A DNA stretch of 64,000 nt from Scolanthus callimorphus. Taxonomy: Eukaryota; Cnidaria; Anthozoa; Actiniaria; Edwardsiidae. Within the stretch, counting starts at the first letter, position 1; every line of letters starts with the position of its first letter. Both the position numbers and the translations under genes were made by a program. Below are positions 41,896 through 52,933 of the stretch, in pieces. Location of the stretch: assembly GCA_033964015.1 (NCBI GenBank), contig CM066925.1:7974435-8038434 (forward strand). The letters are read 5' to 3'. The notes under the pieces are model-generated. The model worked only from the letters and a program-made list of their open reading frames with translations, searched no databases and was not told where the DNA came from.

Positions 41896-43611
41896 TTAAG
41901 GAGGCTGCCTACAATTTGTTCTGCCTTTGCCCACAAAACTTGGTTTGCCTGCTGTTCAAGCTCACAAGCTTGTACCAGACTGAGCTTTCACATGGTTACC
42001 TTGGAGGGTTCGAACTGAATAGTTATGTGTATTTTGTTGTGACCGGGGTTGTTATAGCAATGAAATAACCACACTCTTGTTTATTATTAGGGGCCTAGTG
42101 TAGATGCGTTGATCGATCTAAACTTTTATAATCTTCATACTAATCCCTCAGTAGCAGACAATAATCCCAGCAAGTCTGGATAGAATTCATTGGGCCGATT
42201 TTGTGTTATTCGAAAGGACTTTTTTAAAGCTCCAAAATGTGAAAATTATTATGCCACAAAGATTTCCTCTAAAAAGATCATTGCCTCCCAAATTATCTAC
42301 AAACCCAATGCAATGTGCAAGCCAAATTTCCCTTCTTAGAATGCTTTCGATTTTGTTTGGCATGTGTTCAAATATCGACAAGTAATCTGCAAAAGTTGAG
42401 AAATGTTGGCCAGAATTCTAAATCTTGCTTTTTTCTTCCACTGACAAAAATCCCAAATGTCAATTCTTTGCAACTTCCGTAAATTATTATTGAATATATA
42501 CCAATGATAACACCAAAGTCTTGAGGTCATTGAAGTATTTAAGGTATAGATATAGGTTGGAGAGGTGTCCACAGAAAAAAATCGTGTTGGGCCGCAATTG
42601 AACCTAAACTTTGAACCTAACTTTGGTATCATTTAAAAGCTAAAAGAATGGCGTTTTTGGACGTTTAAACTATTTAGTGGAATTACTTACCAAACTCAAG
42701 ATTTTGAGTGAGATATCAAATGTGAACACGAGAAGATAAATTCCATATCTCCAAGCGTTCATGTATTATTCTGTTTATTATATAAACAAGAAACACTGCC
42801 ATGCTCCAGGAAAGCGCCTTTTATTGGCCACAAAGAAGAAAACATATTGGATGATATTTTCACATGTAAAAATATTGTATTTTCACATGTGAAAATATAC
42901 GGTTTTTCTCAGTGGCAGAAATCCCTGTAAAACACTGAGGTTTATATAATAAAAATTGTTCTGATTAATTTGTTGTTTCTTTGATGGAAAAAAAATTAAT
43001 TAACAGGCAAAAGTCTAACATTTGTTGTTTTTGAAAAAACAAAAACTTTTGAAGGACTTTTTCCCACAGAATCTCCCTTCAGGTTATTTAAGAAGAAAGG
43101 CAAAGAAAAAGAAGAAAAAGAAAGAAAAAAAAGAAGAAAAAGGAAAAAAACGATACGAGCAAAAAGTAGATTTAGAACCCCGGATACAGTACCTGTGCTG
43201 TAAACAAATGACGCGATAACAGAACTTGCCACCACGACTTATCTTGAATAGCAGGTTTGCAAAATGCTACATATAGAAAAAATTAGAATGCGGCATTCCT
43301 GTGGTAGCTCTTGGAACCCTGTCAAAGAAGCTGTCCCTGTCCCTTTGTGATTGGTTGATAAGGTTAACATGAGCCAATCACAGTCCTCCTCTGTCCTATT
43401 GTTACAAGGAAACTCTTACATTCTCGATGACATAGGCTGTTTGCTTTTCAAAGCAACAGCCAAAAACCATGTGCAGGATTTTTGATTTGGAAAATATTTC
43501 CAAAATATCACGTTCTAAGGTTAAACTTCGTATTTTTTACAGTTTCTTAATGGAAAATTACTCATAAAATCAATTTAGATAAGAAAATCAAAAATCATGC
43601 ACACGGTTTTC

Positions 43612-45436
43612 TTAAGGAGGCTCATAGCAGTTTTTCATGTCCTCACCCCCTGAACTTCAATGGTCTGTATCTAATGCGGAAATGCACAGAACGGAAAGCC
43701 ACTTAACAAGTAAATGTGCTATGGATTGTTCTTTGTGTCAACATATGTTTTGTTTACATTGGTGCTTCCATGGCAACGTAATGGCGACCATCGAAAAATT
43801 TTAAGTTGCAAAATTCACCTAGACAAAGAGAAATTTGGGCAAAACCCTCTTAATCCCAAAGACACTAGGCTACGTATAAGCATTACTTGGACAAAGTTTG
43901 AAGAAAAAGTAGCATCGCGTTTTCGAAATATAACGCGGTCAATTTTTTTCGTCAAAAAGTTATAATTTTTTATTAGCCTACTTTCTTGACCCTCAAACTG
44001 TGCCTTAAATCTCGTAGTGATTTAGTTCTTAGTTTCACATAAAGACCGAGGCAATTTCTTTAAACACCGAAAATTTCAGAGCCAGTGCTTATTCCGATCA
44101 CAATTAATCTGAAAGTATTTTGAAAGCCTTTTCTTGCTCACGCCAAACTCAAACAACTAGTCCTGCGTTTCAATTCCTAGTAAAAAAAATCCGAGATAAA
44201 TGTTTGTCTAAATCTCCGAAAATAGAGTTCAATTATTCTATACCTTGTTGATGTATTTTTTAGAGCAATAATTCTTTAAAAAAGCCGCGGAAAAAAAATC
44301 TTGATGCGGTGTTTCGCTTGAATTGAAAGCGGGCAGCTTTCCCATTTAGGTGTGTATATTTCTTGTACTCATTTCAATATTTGTCAATACGGTGTTATTA
44401 TCACGGCTCATTGTCTTTGCTACACTTTAGTTGAATATTTTAGTAACGCAATACGGTCCAACTTCAAATTTTACAACTTTCTCTTCAATATAAGACATTT
44501 GAAAACACATTATCAAACACAGGAAGATTTTAAAACTTTATCAAATTTCTTTACTGTTTGTTTTCCGTCCGAAAGATAGTTTCGAAGAGTTACGCTCTTC
44601 GAATAATTAGATGAAAAATTGCAATAGAATTAATGAGCCGTGATAACAATACTGCATTGCCATGCTTTGTCATAGTGAAAGAAACATATCCTAAATGGGA
44701 AACAAGATTAAAACTGGCCGCTTTCAAGTCAAGCAAAACACCGCATCAAAATGTATTTTTTTTCGCAGCTTTTTTAAAGAATTATGGCTCTAAAAAATAC
44801 ATCCACAAGGTATAGAATAATTGAACTCTCTTTGCGGAGATTTAGACAAAGATTTATCTCGGATTTTTTAAACTAGGCATTGAAACGCAGGACTAGTTGT
44901 TTGAGTTTGGCGTGAGCAAGAAAAGGCTTTCAAAACTTTTCAGATTAATCGTGATCAGAATAAGCAGTGGCATTGAAATTTTCTGTGCTTAAAGAAAATG
45001 CCTCGGTCTTTATGCGGAACTGAAAACTAAATCACTACGAGCTTTTAGGCATAGTTTGAGGGTCAAGAAAGTAGGCTAATAAAAAATTATAATTTTTTGA
45101 CGAAAAAAATTGACCGCGTTATATTTCGAAAAAGCGATGCTACTTTTTCTTCAAACGTTGTCCAAGTAATGCTTATAGCCTAGTGTCTTTGGCATTAAGA
45201 GGGTTTTGCCCAAATTTCTCTTTGTCTGGGTGAATTTTGCAACTTAAAATTTTTGGAGGGTCGCCATTACGTTGCCATGGAAGCACCAATGTAAACAAAA
45301 CATAAGGTGTCACAAAGAACAATCCATAGCATGTTTACTTGTAAAGTGGCTTTCCGATCTGTGCATTTCCGCATGAGATACAGACCATTGAAGTTCAGGG
45401 GGTGAAGACATGAAAAACTGCTATGAGCCTCCTTAA
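43612..45436. mobile_element. nested foldback, TTAAGGAGGCTCATAGC ends
   Basis: TTAA at 43612-43615 and 45433-45436 flanks GGAGGCTCATAGCAGTTTTT and its complement. Arms about 750-800 bp (43612-44400 and 44636-45436) with scattered mismatches. It shares the TTAAGGAGGCT start with its host, so both probably used the same transposase. Confidence 0.87.
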
Positions 45437-45866
45437 TACTACATGCGTCTATCATTTCTCATCATTTCTCATCACTTTTGCAGTTTACTTGTTGATACTT
45501 GAACACATGCCAAACAAACTCAAAAGCATTCTAAGAAGGGAAATTTGGCTGGCACATTCCATTGGGTTTGTAGATCATTTGGTCGGCAAGGATCTTCTAA
45601 TTACGCAAATATCAGGCATTCTTTTTACAGGAAACCTTTGCGGCATAATATTTTGACATTTTGGAGCTTTAAAAAAGTCCTCTCAATTAACATAAAATTG
45701 GCCCAATTGAATTCTCTCCAAACTTGCTGGGATTATTGTCTGCTACTCAGGGATTAGTGTGAGGGGTGTCATTTTAAAGTTTAGATCGAGCAACGCCTCT
45801 ACTATGGCTCCTAATAATAAATAATTAGGGTGTATAGCAACTACGATCACAGTGATGTACATTACA

Positions 45867-46194
45867 CCCGGCGTAATCAATCGAACGTTCGGTAATCAAA
45901 CTCAATCGAATACCAATCGTTCGATTGATTTCCGACTTGTTCGGCAATCAAACACAATCGAACTCACAGCAAAATCTTCACAATCGAACAAAATTGAACG
46001 TTCGGAAATCGAACTTTAAACAATATACTTAGATTTTTCTCCCTAAAGGTACCAAATTGGGAGTGGTTTTACACTCTTTTTTTTATAAGAACGTCTAATT
46101 TTCATAATTACCGAACAAAATCGAACAATCCAATTGGTGTTCGATTGCGTTCGATTGATTTTTTGTTCGGAGTTGTTTGATTGATTATGCCGGG
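45867..46194. mobile_element. CCCGGCGTAATCAATC MITE, 6-bp TSD, AATCGAAC-rich
   Basis: Ends CCCGGCGTAATCAATCGAAC (45867) and the complement of CCCGGCATAATCAATC (46194), flanked by ATTACA at 45861-45866 and 46195-46200. The interior is full of AATCGAAC, TTCGATTG and TTCGG words. It lies in the right arm of the 4.4-kb foldback and is absent from the left arm. Confidence 0.87.
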
Positions 46195-46527
46195 ATTACA
46201 ATAAAGTTCAAACCCTCCAGGGTAACCATATGTGAAAACTCAGACTGGTAAATGTTTGTGTACTTGAACTGCAGAGAAACAAAGTTTGGTGATCGAGGGC
46301 AGAAAAAATTGTAGGCAGCCTTCTCAATAACTAAGGCCAGTTTTAAATGGAGAACCTAATTCTTTTTGTTCTTAATGACAATTTCCAATTGTTTAGTTAG
46401 TTAACACTATTGTCTCAAGCTCATTTGCATTAGAGTCAACTAGGGAACTCCAAGTCAACTAGGGGAACTAGTCATCTAATTTAACAGAGTTTGGCACATT
46501 CTTTTTATCCAAAGAACAAGGAACTAA

Positions 46528-48075
46528 TGCACTAGTCATTTGCTTCCACCGACCCCCAACCCCCGCGACATGCAGGGATTTTGCCAGGCAATAGTGGGGG
46601 AAATATAAGTGGTTTGTCTTGTATTTCTGTCCTGATCACCAGGGAGTTTACTTCAAATATGCTATGGCTCAGATAACCTTGGGAACCAGCCGGGTGAAAC
46701 AAAACATCTGTCTTTTTCATTTTGGCAAAGACACTACTGGTTTTGATAGTATTAGTCTAGGAGCAGCTACTGGAAAAAGATCGCATCGTAGCACCCAACG
46801 CGCAGACCCAGGAAAATTACATAGAAAGATAGTTACACGCCTAGGTTAAATTTGATCCATATCGCACAGATTGGCTTGTGGGACAACACCCCGATATTTG
46901 GCATTTTGTTCCCCTGTTGCTCAGATGTCCTTTGCAAAACATTGCGAACTTATATGCCTCTAAGCCCCTCATACAAGGATCAAATGTATCCAAACTTTGT
47001 TTAATTGTAAGAAATCACACACTTTAAATTTCTAGCTGTAAATCTGCCCTTAATGCCCACTCAAACGTCAGAAATAGAAATTAGAGAGTTGGCAGCCATA
47101 TTAGTTCTTTGTTATTCAAATGAGTTGTGCCTCCTCTCCTGAAGACATAGATATAGGCTGTAGTGCTACAAGTACAGCATGCCTAAATGTGTGCGTTTGG
47201 CAAAAATATCCCTCCAATGCATTGAACACTTATGTGGACATTTTGCTGCTGTCGTTATATGTTTTCTGTGATTTCTGCTGACAAACAAAAAATTATAGGT
47301 TTATTAGAAAACACCAAAAACATTTTTCTTTATTCAAAATTACCTAGTTAAATGATTCAAACGAAGTCTGTGAACAGATACCAGACCATTGAAACTATAT
47401 ACATTAGGCGGGGAAAGCTGTACAGTCTATGTCGTACTTGACTTTCCAGAATTCAGGAACTCATGAATAACAAAGGAAACTCATGAATAACAAAGGTTCA
47501 AAATGGCTGCCGTCAGAGACATCCCTTTAACCTTCATTTTTACAGTACATACGGAAATTATGGCATAAGTTTGTATCAAACCATTTGAAACGCATTTATT
47601 TCTGCACGTATGCAGAGTTTGATGTGTTTCTTGATAATATTTTGAATTTTACAGGCTCTAAATTAGTTAATAACTTTACAAACAACATGTGAGCATCTCT
47701 TAACAAAAGTGTCCAAAATCGGAATGTTGTCCCATGGGCTCATTTGTAACACCCGACCTAAATTAAACCTTATACATATACCTTCATCCTATGCTACTTT
47801 CCCGGGTCTGTGCGATGGGTGCTACGAAAACCACTTTCTAGGCCTCTTTTGAAGATCTGCTCCTAGACTATATTAGGAAAGTTTCTCGTGTCCATCTTGT
47901 GGAGGGTGGAATTTGTTCCTGGGGTGTAGGAAATGTTTCCCCAGGGTGTAGGGAATTTGCCAAGGCATTCTCCCCTGATAGGCGGTGGAATTATTTCAAA
48001 TTTGACAACATCTGTTTCATATTCCCCTGCTATGTCGTGGGGGTTGGGGGTCGGTGGAAGCAAATGACTAGTGCA
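46528..48075. mobile_element. 1.55-kb foldback, TGCACTAGTC ends, TAA TSD
   Basis: TGCACTAGTCATTTGCTTCC at 46528 pairs with the complement ending GACTAGTGCA at 48075. TAA flanks both sides (46525-46527, 48076-48078). Arms run about 370 bp, including CACCGACCCCCAACCCCC. The loop, about 46900-47700, shows no gene. A 3-bp TAA target fits PIF/Harbinger (inference). Confidence 0.78.
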
Positions 48076-48302
48076 TAAAGAATTAATTTAATCAATTTTC
48101 TCAAACAACATGAAATAATTATTTCGACAACCGTAGTGTATGGCTAGTTTGACGCGTAGAACGCCAGGAATGCGCAGAACCAAACATACGCAGACACAGA
48201 ATAAGCATCCCACATGGAAAAGGGTTGCGGTTTGGGTGAGACGTGTTCACGAAAAGAAATTTCACCCAATGCGTAGGGTCGGAGATAGCGACTAAATTCT
48301 CA

Positions 48303-48546
48303 TTAAAAAAATGGTTTCACCATGAAAATTTTTTGCCACAAAGTGAGAAAACCAAATATGCTTTCGCTAGCTCTACTAATGGGTTATAAAAAAGTTTTAA
48401 ATCCTATTCAATTCTGACCTTTTCTTTGAAGTTTGTTGTCGTTGTTTTCTCGTCGCTGTCCGCCATTTTGGATTGCAATAACTCCGCTGACGCGCTTATA
48501 TCGCGGATCGCGGACGCAATATGAAAGCAAGGGCTTTAGGACCATT
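48303..48546 (+). repeat. dispersed repeat family A, copy 3
   Basis: Same block as 16035-16275, with GTTATAAAAAAGTTTTAAATCC and TGTCCGCCATTTTGGATTGC variants. Confidence 0.85.
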
Positions 48547-48780
48547 AGGACTCTATCTCACAAATAGAGCACTCGTGATGTTGGGAGAGACACTTGAACC
48601 GCCGATAAAGTACTAAATATAGTGGTTTTCGATAAAGTTTGTCACTCGAAAGACTAAAGCCTACAAGCTGTCGTCGCCAAGGATCGATCGTGGGTCATTC
48701 GTTCCCTGGTCCCACCCAGTGAGTCTCTCAAAAATGACCCAGGCATATTTTTACTTCCCCAGTGTAAAATTTCAACACCG
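48547..48780. other. intergenic, nothing recognised
   Basis: No feature seen. Confidence 0.3.
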
Positions 48781-49165
48781 ACGACCGGTTAGCGCAGTGG
48801 TAGAGCGCCGGGCTTATGTTCGGGAGGTTGGGAGTTCAAACCCTGGCCGGGCCAACACTCAGGGTCTTTTTCTAATAATTGAGGAGAAGGTGCTGCCTTT
48901 GCTCTAACATCTGCAAATGGTTAGACCTTCGCGTCTTCTCGGATAAGGACGTTAAACCGTAGGCCCGTCTCTCACATACACTACACTAACCGGAACCAGA
49001 GGGACGTTAAAGAACCACTAGGACCGTCGGAAGTTGCCCAACCTCAGTGTCACAGAACTCACAATACTAATACACACTAGTGCACTAGTGCACCGTCTCC
49101 CCGATTAGTAGTGCACTCGTGCACGGCTAGAAGATTTGAGACGTTAATAAAGTACTTACACTAAC
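48781..49165 (+). mobile_element. tRNA-derived SINE
   Basis: The head is tRNA-like: TTAGCGCAGTGGTAGAGCGC (A box) and GGGAGTTCAAACCC (B box), closing with GGCCGGGCCA. A non-tRNA body of about 300 bp follows, with GGATAAGGACGTTAAACCGT and CTCTCACATACACTACAC, and an AT-rich tail. The GGACGTTAA-type core recalls deeply conserved metazoan SINE domains such as Nin-DC (from memory, not checked). Confidence 0.75.
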
Positions 49166-49253
49166 AAAAACATTTGCAACCCACTGGTGTTTCACTGAAA
49201 AATCAAGCGAAATTTCAGATTCCACTGGATCTGTTACAGCTCTGTAACGAGTT

Positions 49254-50240
49254 TGTCTAATGGTCGCGGGTCGCGAGTAAAAGGCGCGGGTGCGGGTAAA
49301 AAGGTGCGGGTGCGGGTAAAAGGTGCGGGTCTTGAAAATGGTCTAAAAATACCAAATCAGACACTGGTTACTTCGGGCACTTAGTAAAGTTGTATTTTGG
49401 TGCTGTATTCGTACCAGGAGCTCATAATTCGTAAGCCCCTGTTTGCCTATCGACACCTTGTATCTCATGCCAAAGAAAACACGTTGAAACCAGTAGAAGT
49501 GGTCTGACGGAGCATTCATTTATATAATTATTTGACAATCTACACGACGTTACTTTATTATTAAGAACCAGCGGAGCAAGAAACTGGAAACCGTAACGTC
49601 CCTCTACTATGTTTTCACTTGTTGGAATAAACTACGTAATGAATTTGGCGAGGGTACTTTATCATATCTATGTTTGAGCGGATCATCGTAAGCTATGTCA
49701 TTCACCTTTTGCCATCCAAGCCAAGCGGAAAGAGAAGTCGCCGGTTATCATCATGAGCTTTCGCTCGGTAGAATAGTAGAATAGGAGCTTACGAATTAGG
49801 GGTGGACCATTAGAAATTGGGGGAGGGGGGGTGGCAATTCCCAAAAAAAAATTCGAGCAAGGCCAATCCTTCCAAAAAAAAAATCTTGCAGAGATCCAAG
49901 CTAGTAAAAAACATGATATAAATTTCGAAAAAAAATTATTGCACAACCTGATCCCGAAAAAAAAATTCATGCACAAAAAAATTGCCACCCCCCCTCCCCC
50001 AATTTCTAATGGTCCACCCCTTACGAGCACCGCGGTACTCTGTTACAAAAATACAGCTTTATTAAGTGCCCGAAGAAGCCAGTGTCTGACTTGGCATTTT
50101 TAGACCATTTTCAAGACCCGCACCTTTTTACCTGCACCCGCACCTTTTTACCTGCACCCGCACCTTTTACCCGCACCCGCACCTTTTTACCCGCACCCGC
50201 GCCCGCACCTTTTACTCGCGACCCGCGACCATTAGGCAAA
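49254..50240. mobile_element. element with iterated GGTGCGGGTAAAA ends
   Basis: GTTTGTCTAATGGTCGCGGG at about 49250 is complementary to the block ending near 50243 (CGCGACCATTAGGCAAAC). Both arms carry several GGTGCGGGTAAAA words, then TTGAAAATGGTCTAAAAAT. Arms about 200 bp; a Harbinger-like MITE sits inside. No coding content. Confidence 0.78.
49799..50020. mobile_element. Harbinger-like MITE, TTA TSD
   Basis: GGGGTGGACCATTAGAAATT at 49799 and its complement ending at 50020, flanked by TTA (49796-49798, 50021-50023). The interior is A-run rich. 222 bp, nested in the 49254-50240 element. Confidence 0.87.
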
Positions 50241-50243
50241 CTC

Positions 50244-50780
50244 CAGAGGGGTGTATTAGCCAATTTTGAAGATGAAGCCAGACCATCCATGGTCCCAGGG
50301 TGAAGTTTCCGTGTTTTCGAGGCAAATTCAGTCGTATTTTCTGATTTAGGCGATGACTCGCAAAGCTGTCTACTTCGGCAGAGTGTGAAAACAATCGTCT
50401 TCTATCTTGCCTCGTGATCATCACTTCTCTACGGCAAGGTCCCGCGAACATCCCGCGCGCCCAGGTGGAGTGTACTCGACATATCTGATGTTTTCCCGTC
50501 GCTGATTGGCTAAACGAAGACCTTATTGTTTTCCAAATATGGTGTTAATTGATCGCGAATTGGCAGGTTGTCACGCTGTTACTCGTTCAACTCACTTATA
50601 CGTTTCTGATATTAAACTAGTATTATCCTAAAAATCAGTTTCCGCGATTCTGGCTTTGGTATAGCTATTAGCTTTTTTTCTCTCCAAATTATGGACTTTG
50701 TAAGCCTCGGTATTACGTAATAGTGGCAGGGACCATCTCGAAAGCACTACTATGGTCACTGCGCACCTTTACTTTTTCTC
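50244..50780. other. intergenic, nothing recognised
   Basis: No feature seen. Confidence 0.35.
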
Positions 50781-50781
50781 T

Positions 50782-50985
50782 TACCCAGAGCTCCCCGGCT
50801 CGTCTTCTCGAGGGGGAGGCTCTGGTGACAGCCACTGACGCATGCGCGAGATTTGATACAGAGCCGCTGAGAGAAAGATCTTTCTGCGCATGCACCAACG
50901 TTCAAAACCAGTCAATCAGCAAAGGTCCTCAAATGGATGTCCCCAGAGCCTCCCCTGCGAGGAGACGAGCCGGGGAGCTCTGGGT
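50782..50985. mobile_element. 204-bp hairpin MITE
   Basis: ACCCAGAGCTCCCCGGCTCG at 50780 and its complement ending near 50985; arms about 40 bp with small differences (GGGGGAGGCTCTGG and CCAGAGCCTCCCC). No clear TSD. Confidence 0.75.
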
Positions 50986-51047
50986 TCGAGAATGTCTCCT
51001 ACCTAATTATATGTCCTTTTTAAGGACTCGAGACAAAGGACTCCAAG

Positions 51048-51371
51048 GGTGCTTACCATTGGTCACGAAAAACCGGTAATTTCGGTTGGGATTCCAATGG
51101 TACAATCGATGTTTCGGTCATTCCGGTTGGTACGAGAGGTTCAGCTTCAGAGGTTGTCTCGCCGTTCCAGTTGGAACGAACCGATCGGAATGGTTTGTAC
51201 CATTGGCACTCCAACCGGTTTTATGCCCAAATAAAGTAGCCGATCTGAACTGAAGTGAGAATATGCGAATGGTAAGCGCCATTCCACTCGGTATTTCATC
51301 CCAACCGGTATGTTCTGTACCATTGGACGCTGATTAAACCAACCGGTTTTCCTTTACCAATGGTAAGCACC
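51048..51371. mobile_element. GGTGCTTACCATTGGT MITE, 5-bp TSD, ACCGGTT-rich
   Basis: Ends GGTGCTTACCATTGGT (51048) and its complement (to 51371), flanked by CCAAG at 51043-51047 and 51372-51376. The interior is dense in CCGGTT, AACCGGT and GTACCATTGG words in both orientations. 324 bp. Confidence 0.82.
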
Positions 51372-51589
51372 CCAAGTGACACAAAGTAGCTGGCATAAAC
51401 CCACTGTTGTACATAATCAAGATAATTCCCTTGAAAAATTGTCGACTTTCTTCCACTTCCTTATAAGAAAATATCTGCATACCATATTTGGAATCCCAGT
51501 AGGTTTTTCAATATTTTTTATTGACGTAGAAAGCATAAAACTCAACCAGAACTCTGATACACTTGAGAAAAGATGTTATGTGCTTTCCA

Positions 51590-51690
51590 CTGCTTTTTCA
51601 CGGTCAAGAACCTGGAAACAAAGTAGACAAGACACCACAGGAAGCCCTCTCGATCTCTAAAAAGACGACACCGCTATCTTGATGTGTCTT
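51590..51690. repeat. dispersed repeat shared with 3785-3900
   Basis: Inverted copy: CACGGTCAAGAACCTGG and CACCACAGGAAGCC match the complement of 3795-3885. Confidence 0.5.
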
Positions 51691-51729
51691 TTGAGACTAC
51701 CGTTGTGCCCTAAATTAATCCAAAGTCCT

Positions 51730-51801
51730 GACTCCGTGGCGCAATGATAGCGCGACTGACTCCAGATCAGAAGGCTGCGTGTTCAAGTCACGTCGGGGTC
51801 A
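51730..51801 (+). tRNA. tRNA-Trp(CCA) variant, singleton
   Basis: 72 nt, anticodon CCA. Differences from the array consensus: GATA D-loop, ACTGA in the anticodon stem (one mismatch), variable loop AGGCT, T-loop TTCAAGT. Followed directly by a T-run. Outside any array; diverged and possibly inactive. Confidence 0.78.
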
Positions 51802-52310
51802 TTTTTTTACGATTATCATTAGCTATAAAAAGAAGAGTTCTGCATATCAATAGAGGACTGTGAATGAAACACAATTGGAATTCAAGTTTATATTTTGAAT
51901 TCTAAGCGCTTGGTGCAACGTTCATTTAGAAAAAAAAAACAGGTGAGCTAATGAGCCTTTTATCACTTTGTTCTACTTGTAAAACGCTTCAGGTTCTGAA
52001 GAGAAATCTGAAAAAAAAATAGCGTCGTCCCCAATTTCATGAAATTTTGAAAAAGCTTCAGCTACCCGGAAAAATGATATGGAAACAGGTCAAAACTTTC
52101 TTAAGAATAACAAATGAACTTATCTCGAGTATTTCAAGGTATTTTTCAAAGCCAAGAGAAAATGATATAAGAGAACATATCCCCGTGCCCTATGAAAGTC
52201 GACAATAAGAATCTAAACATAGATTTCGAGCCACTTCCGGTCACGAATCATGACGTCATGCGTCACTCAAGGCCAGCGCGGGAAATTTTTCAGAGATACA
52301 ATGAAAGAGC
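51802..52310. other. intergenic, nothing recognised
   Basis: No feature seen. Confidence 0.35.
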
Positions 52311-52313
52311 TAA

Positions 52314-52930
52314 GGGAGCGTTCATAATTTATCTAGAGGGGGGCTATGATGATTTTGAGGGGGGCCTCTGTTTTTCCCTAACATGATTTAGGGGGGGCTA
52401 TGGAAAATTTCCAACAAAAATAACATTGAGCATAGGGGGGGCCAACCATTTTTTCCCAAAAAAAAAATACAGAAATACAGTAATAACCCGCGTATAAGAA
52501 CCTGTTGGGCTAAAATTTTCATTTTAATCCCCCTCGACATAATAACCTAATAAGGTTATTAAATAAATTTTAAGTTAAGTTCTTATCAGTGGAGTTGCTG
52601 TAAAAGTGTGTAGGTAGAAACTCCTGAATTGGAAGATTATCATCTGATTATATTTAAAAGTAACTGGACATTCATTTTTTTTTCTGAAAAAATGGATAAG
52701 ATTAATAGCAATCTTCAGGATCAGTAACTATCACAAGACTTTAATATGGCTAACAGTGTATATGTGGTGGGGGGGGGGGGGGGCTATATTTTTCTTTGAT
52801 TAATTGACATCTCTTGAGGGGGGGTCAGGATAAAAACCCTGAGATCATCAGGGGGGGCTTCAAAAAATGAAAAGAAAAAAAAATTGGAAATCATCATAGG
52901 CCCCCCTCTAGATAAATTATGAATGCTCCC
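52314..52930. mobile_element. Harbinger-like element, TAA TSD, G-run ends
   Basis: GGGAGCGTTCATAATTTATC at 52314 pairs with the complement ending GAATGCTCCC at 52930, with AGAGGGGGGC(CT)ATGATGATTT continuing each arm. TAA lies at 52311-52313 and 52931-52933. Repeated G-run modules (GGGGGGGCTATGG-like) lie inside. No transposase frame. Confidence 0.85.
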
Positions 52931-52933
52931 TAA

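Larger units (their letters stand above)
41896..46327. mobile_element. 4.4-kb outer foldback, TTAAGGAGGCTGCC ends
   Basis: Left end TTAAGGAGGCTGCCTACAAT at 41896; right end the complement, GTAGGCAGCC then TTCTCAA, at 46327, with one mutation in the TTAA. Outer arms (41896-42420 and 45450-46327) are reverse complements around CATGCCAAACAAA and CAGACAATAATCCCAGCAAG. The 43612-45436 foldback and the 45867-46194 MITE are inserted inside. 42420-43610 is unassigned loop with a homopurine GAA-rich tract at 43090-43155. Confidence 0.8.

Noticed and set aside
43022..43219. Lys-rich frame over 43090-43155
   Set aside because: Homopurine GAA/AAG tract translation.
48781..48852. Functional tRNA gene
   Set aside because: Acceptor pairing is poor and the anticodon arm is weak. 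A long conserved-looking body follows, so a SINE head is more likely.
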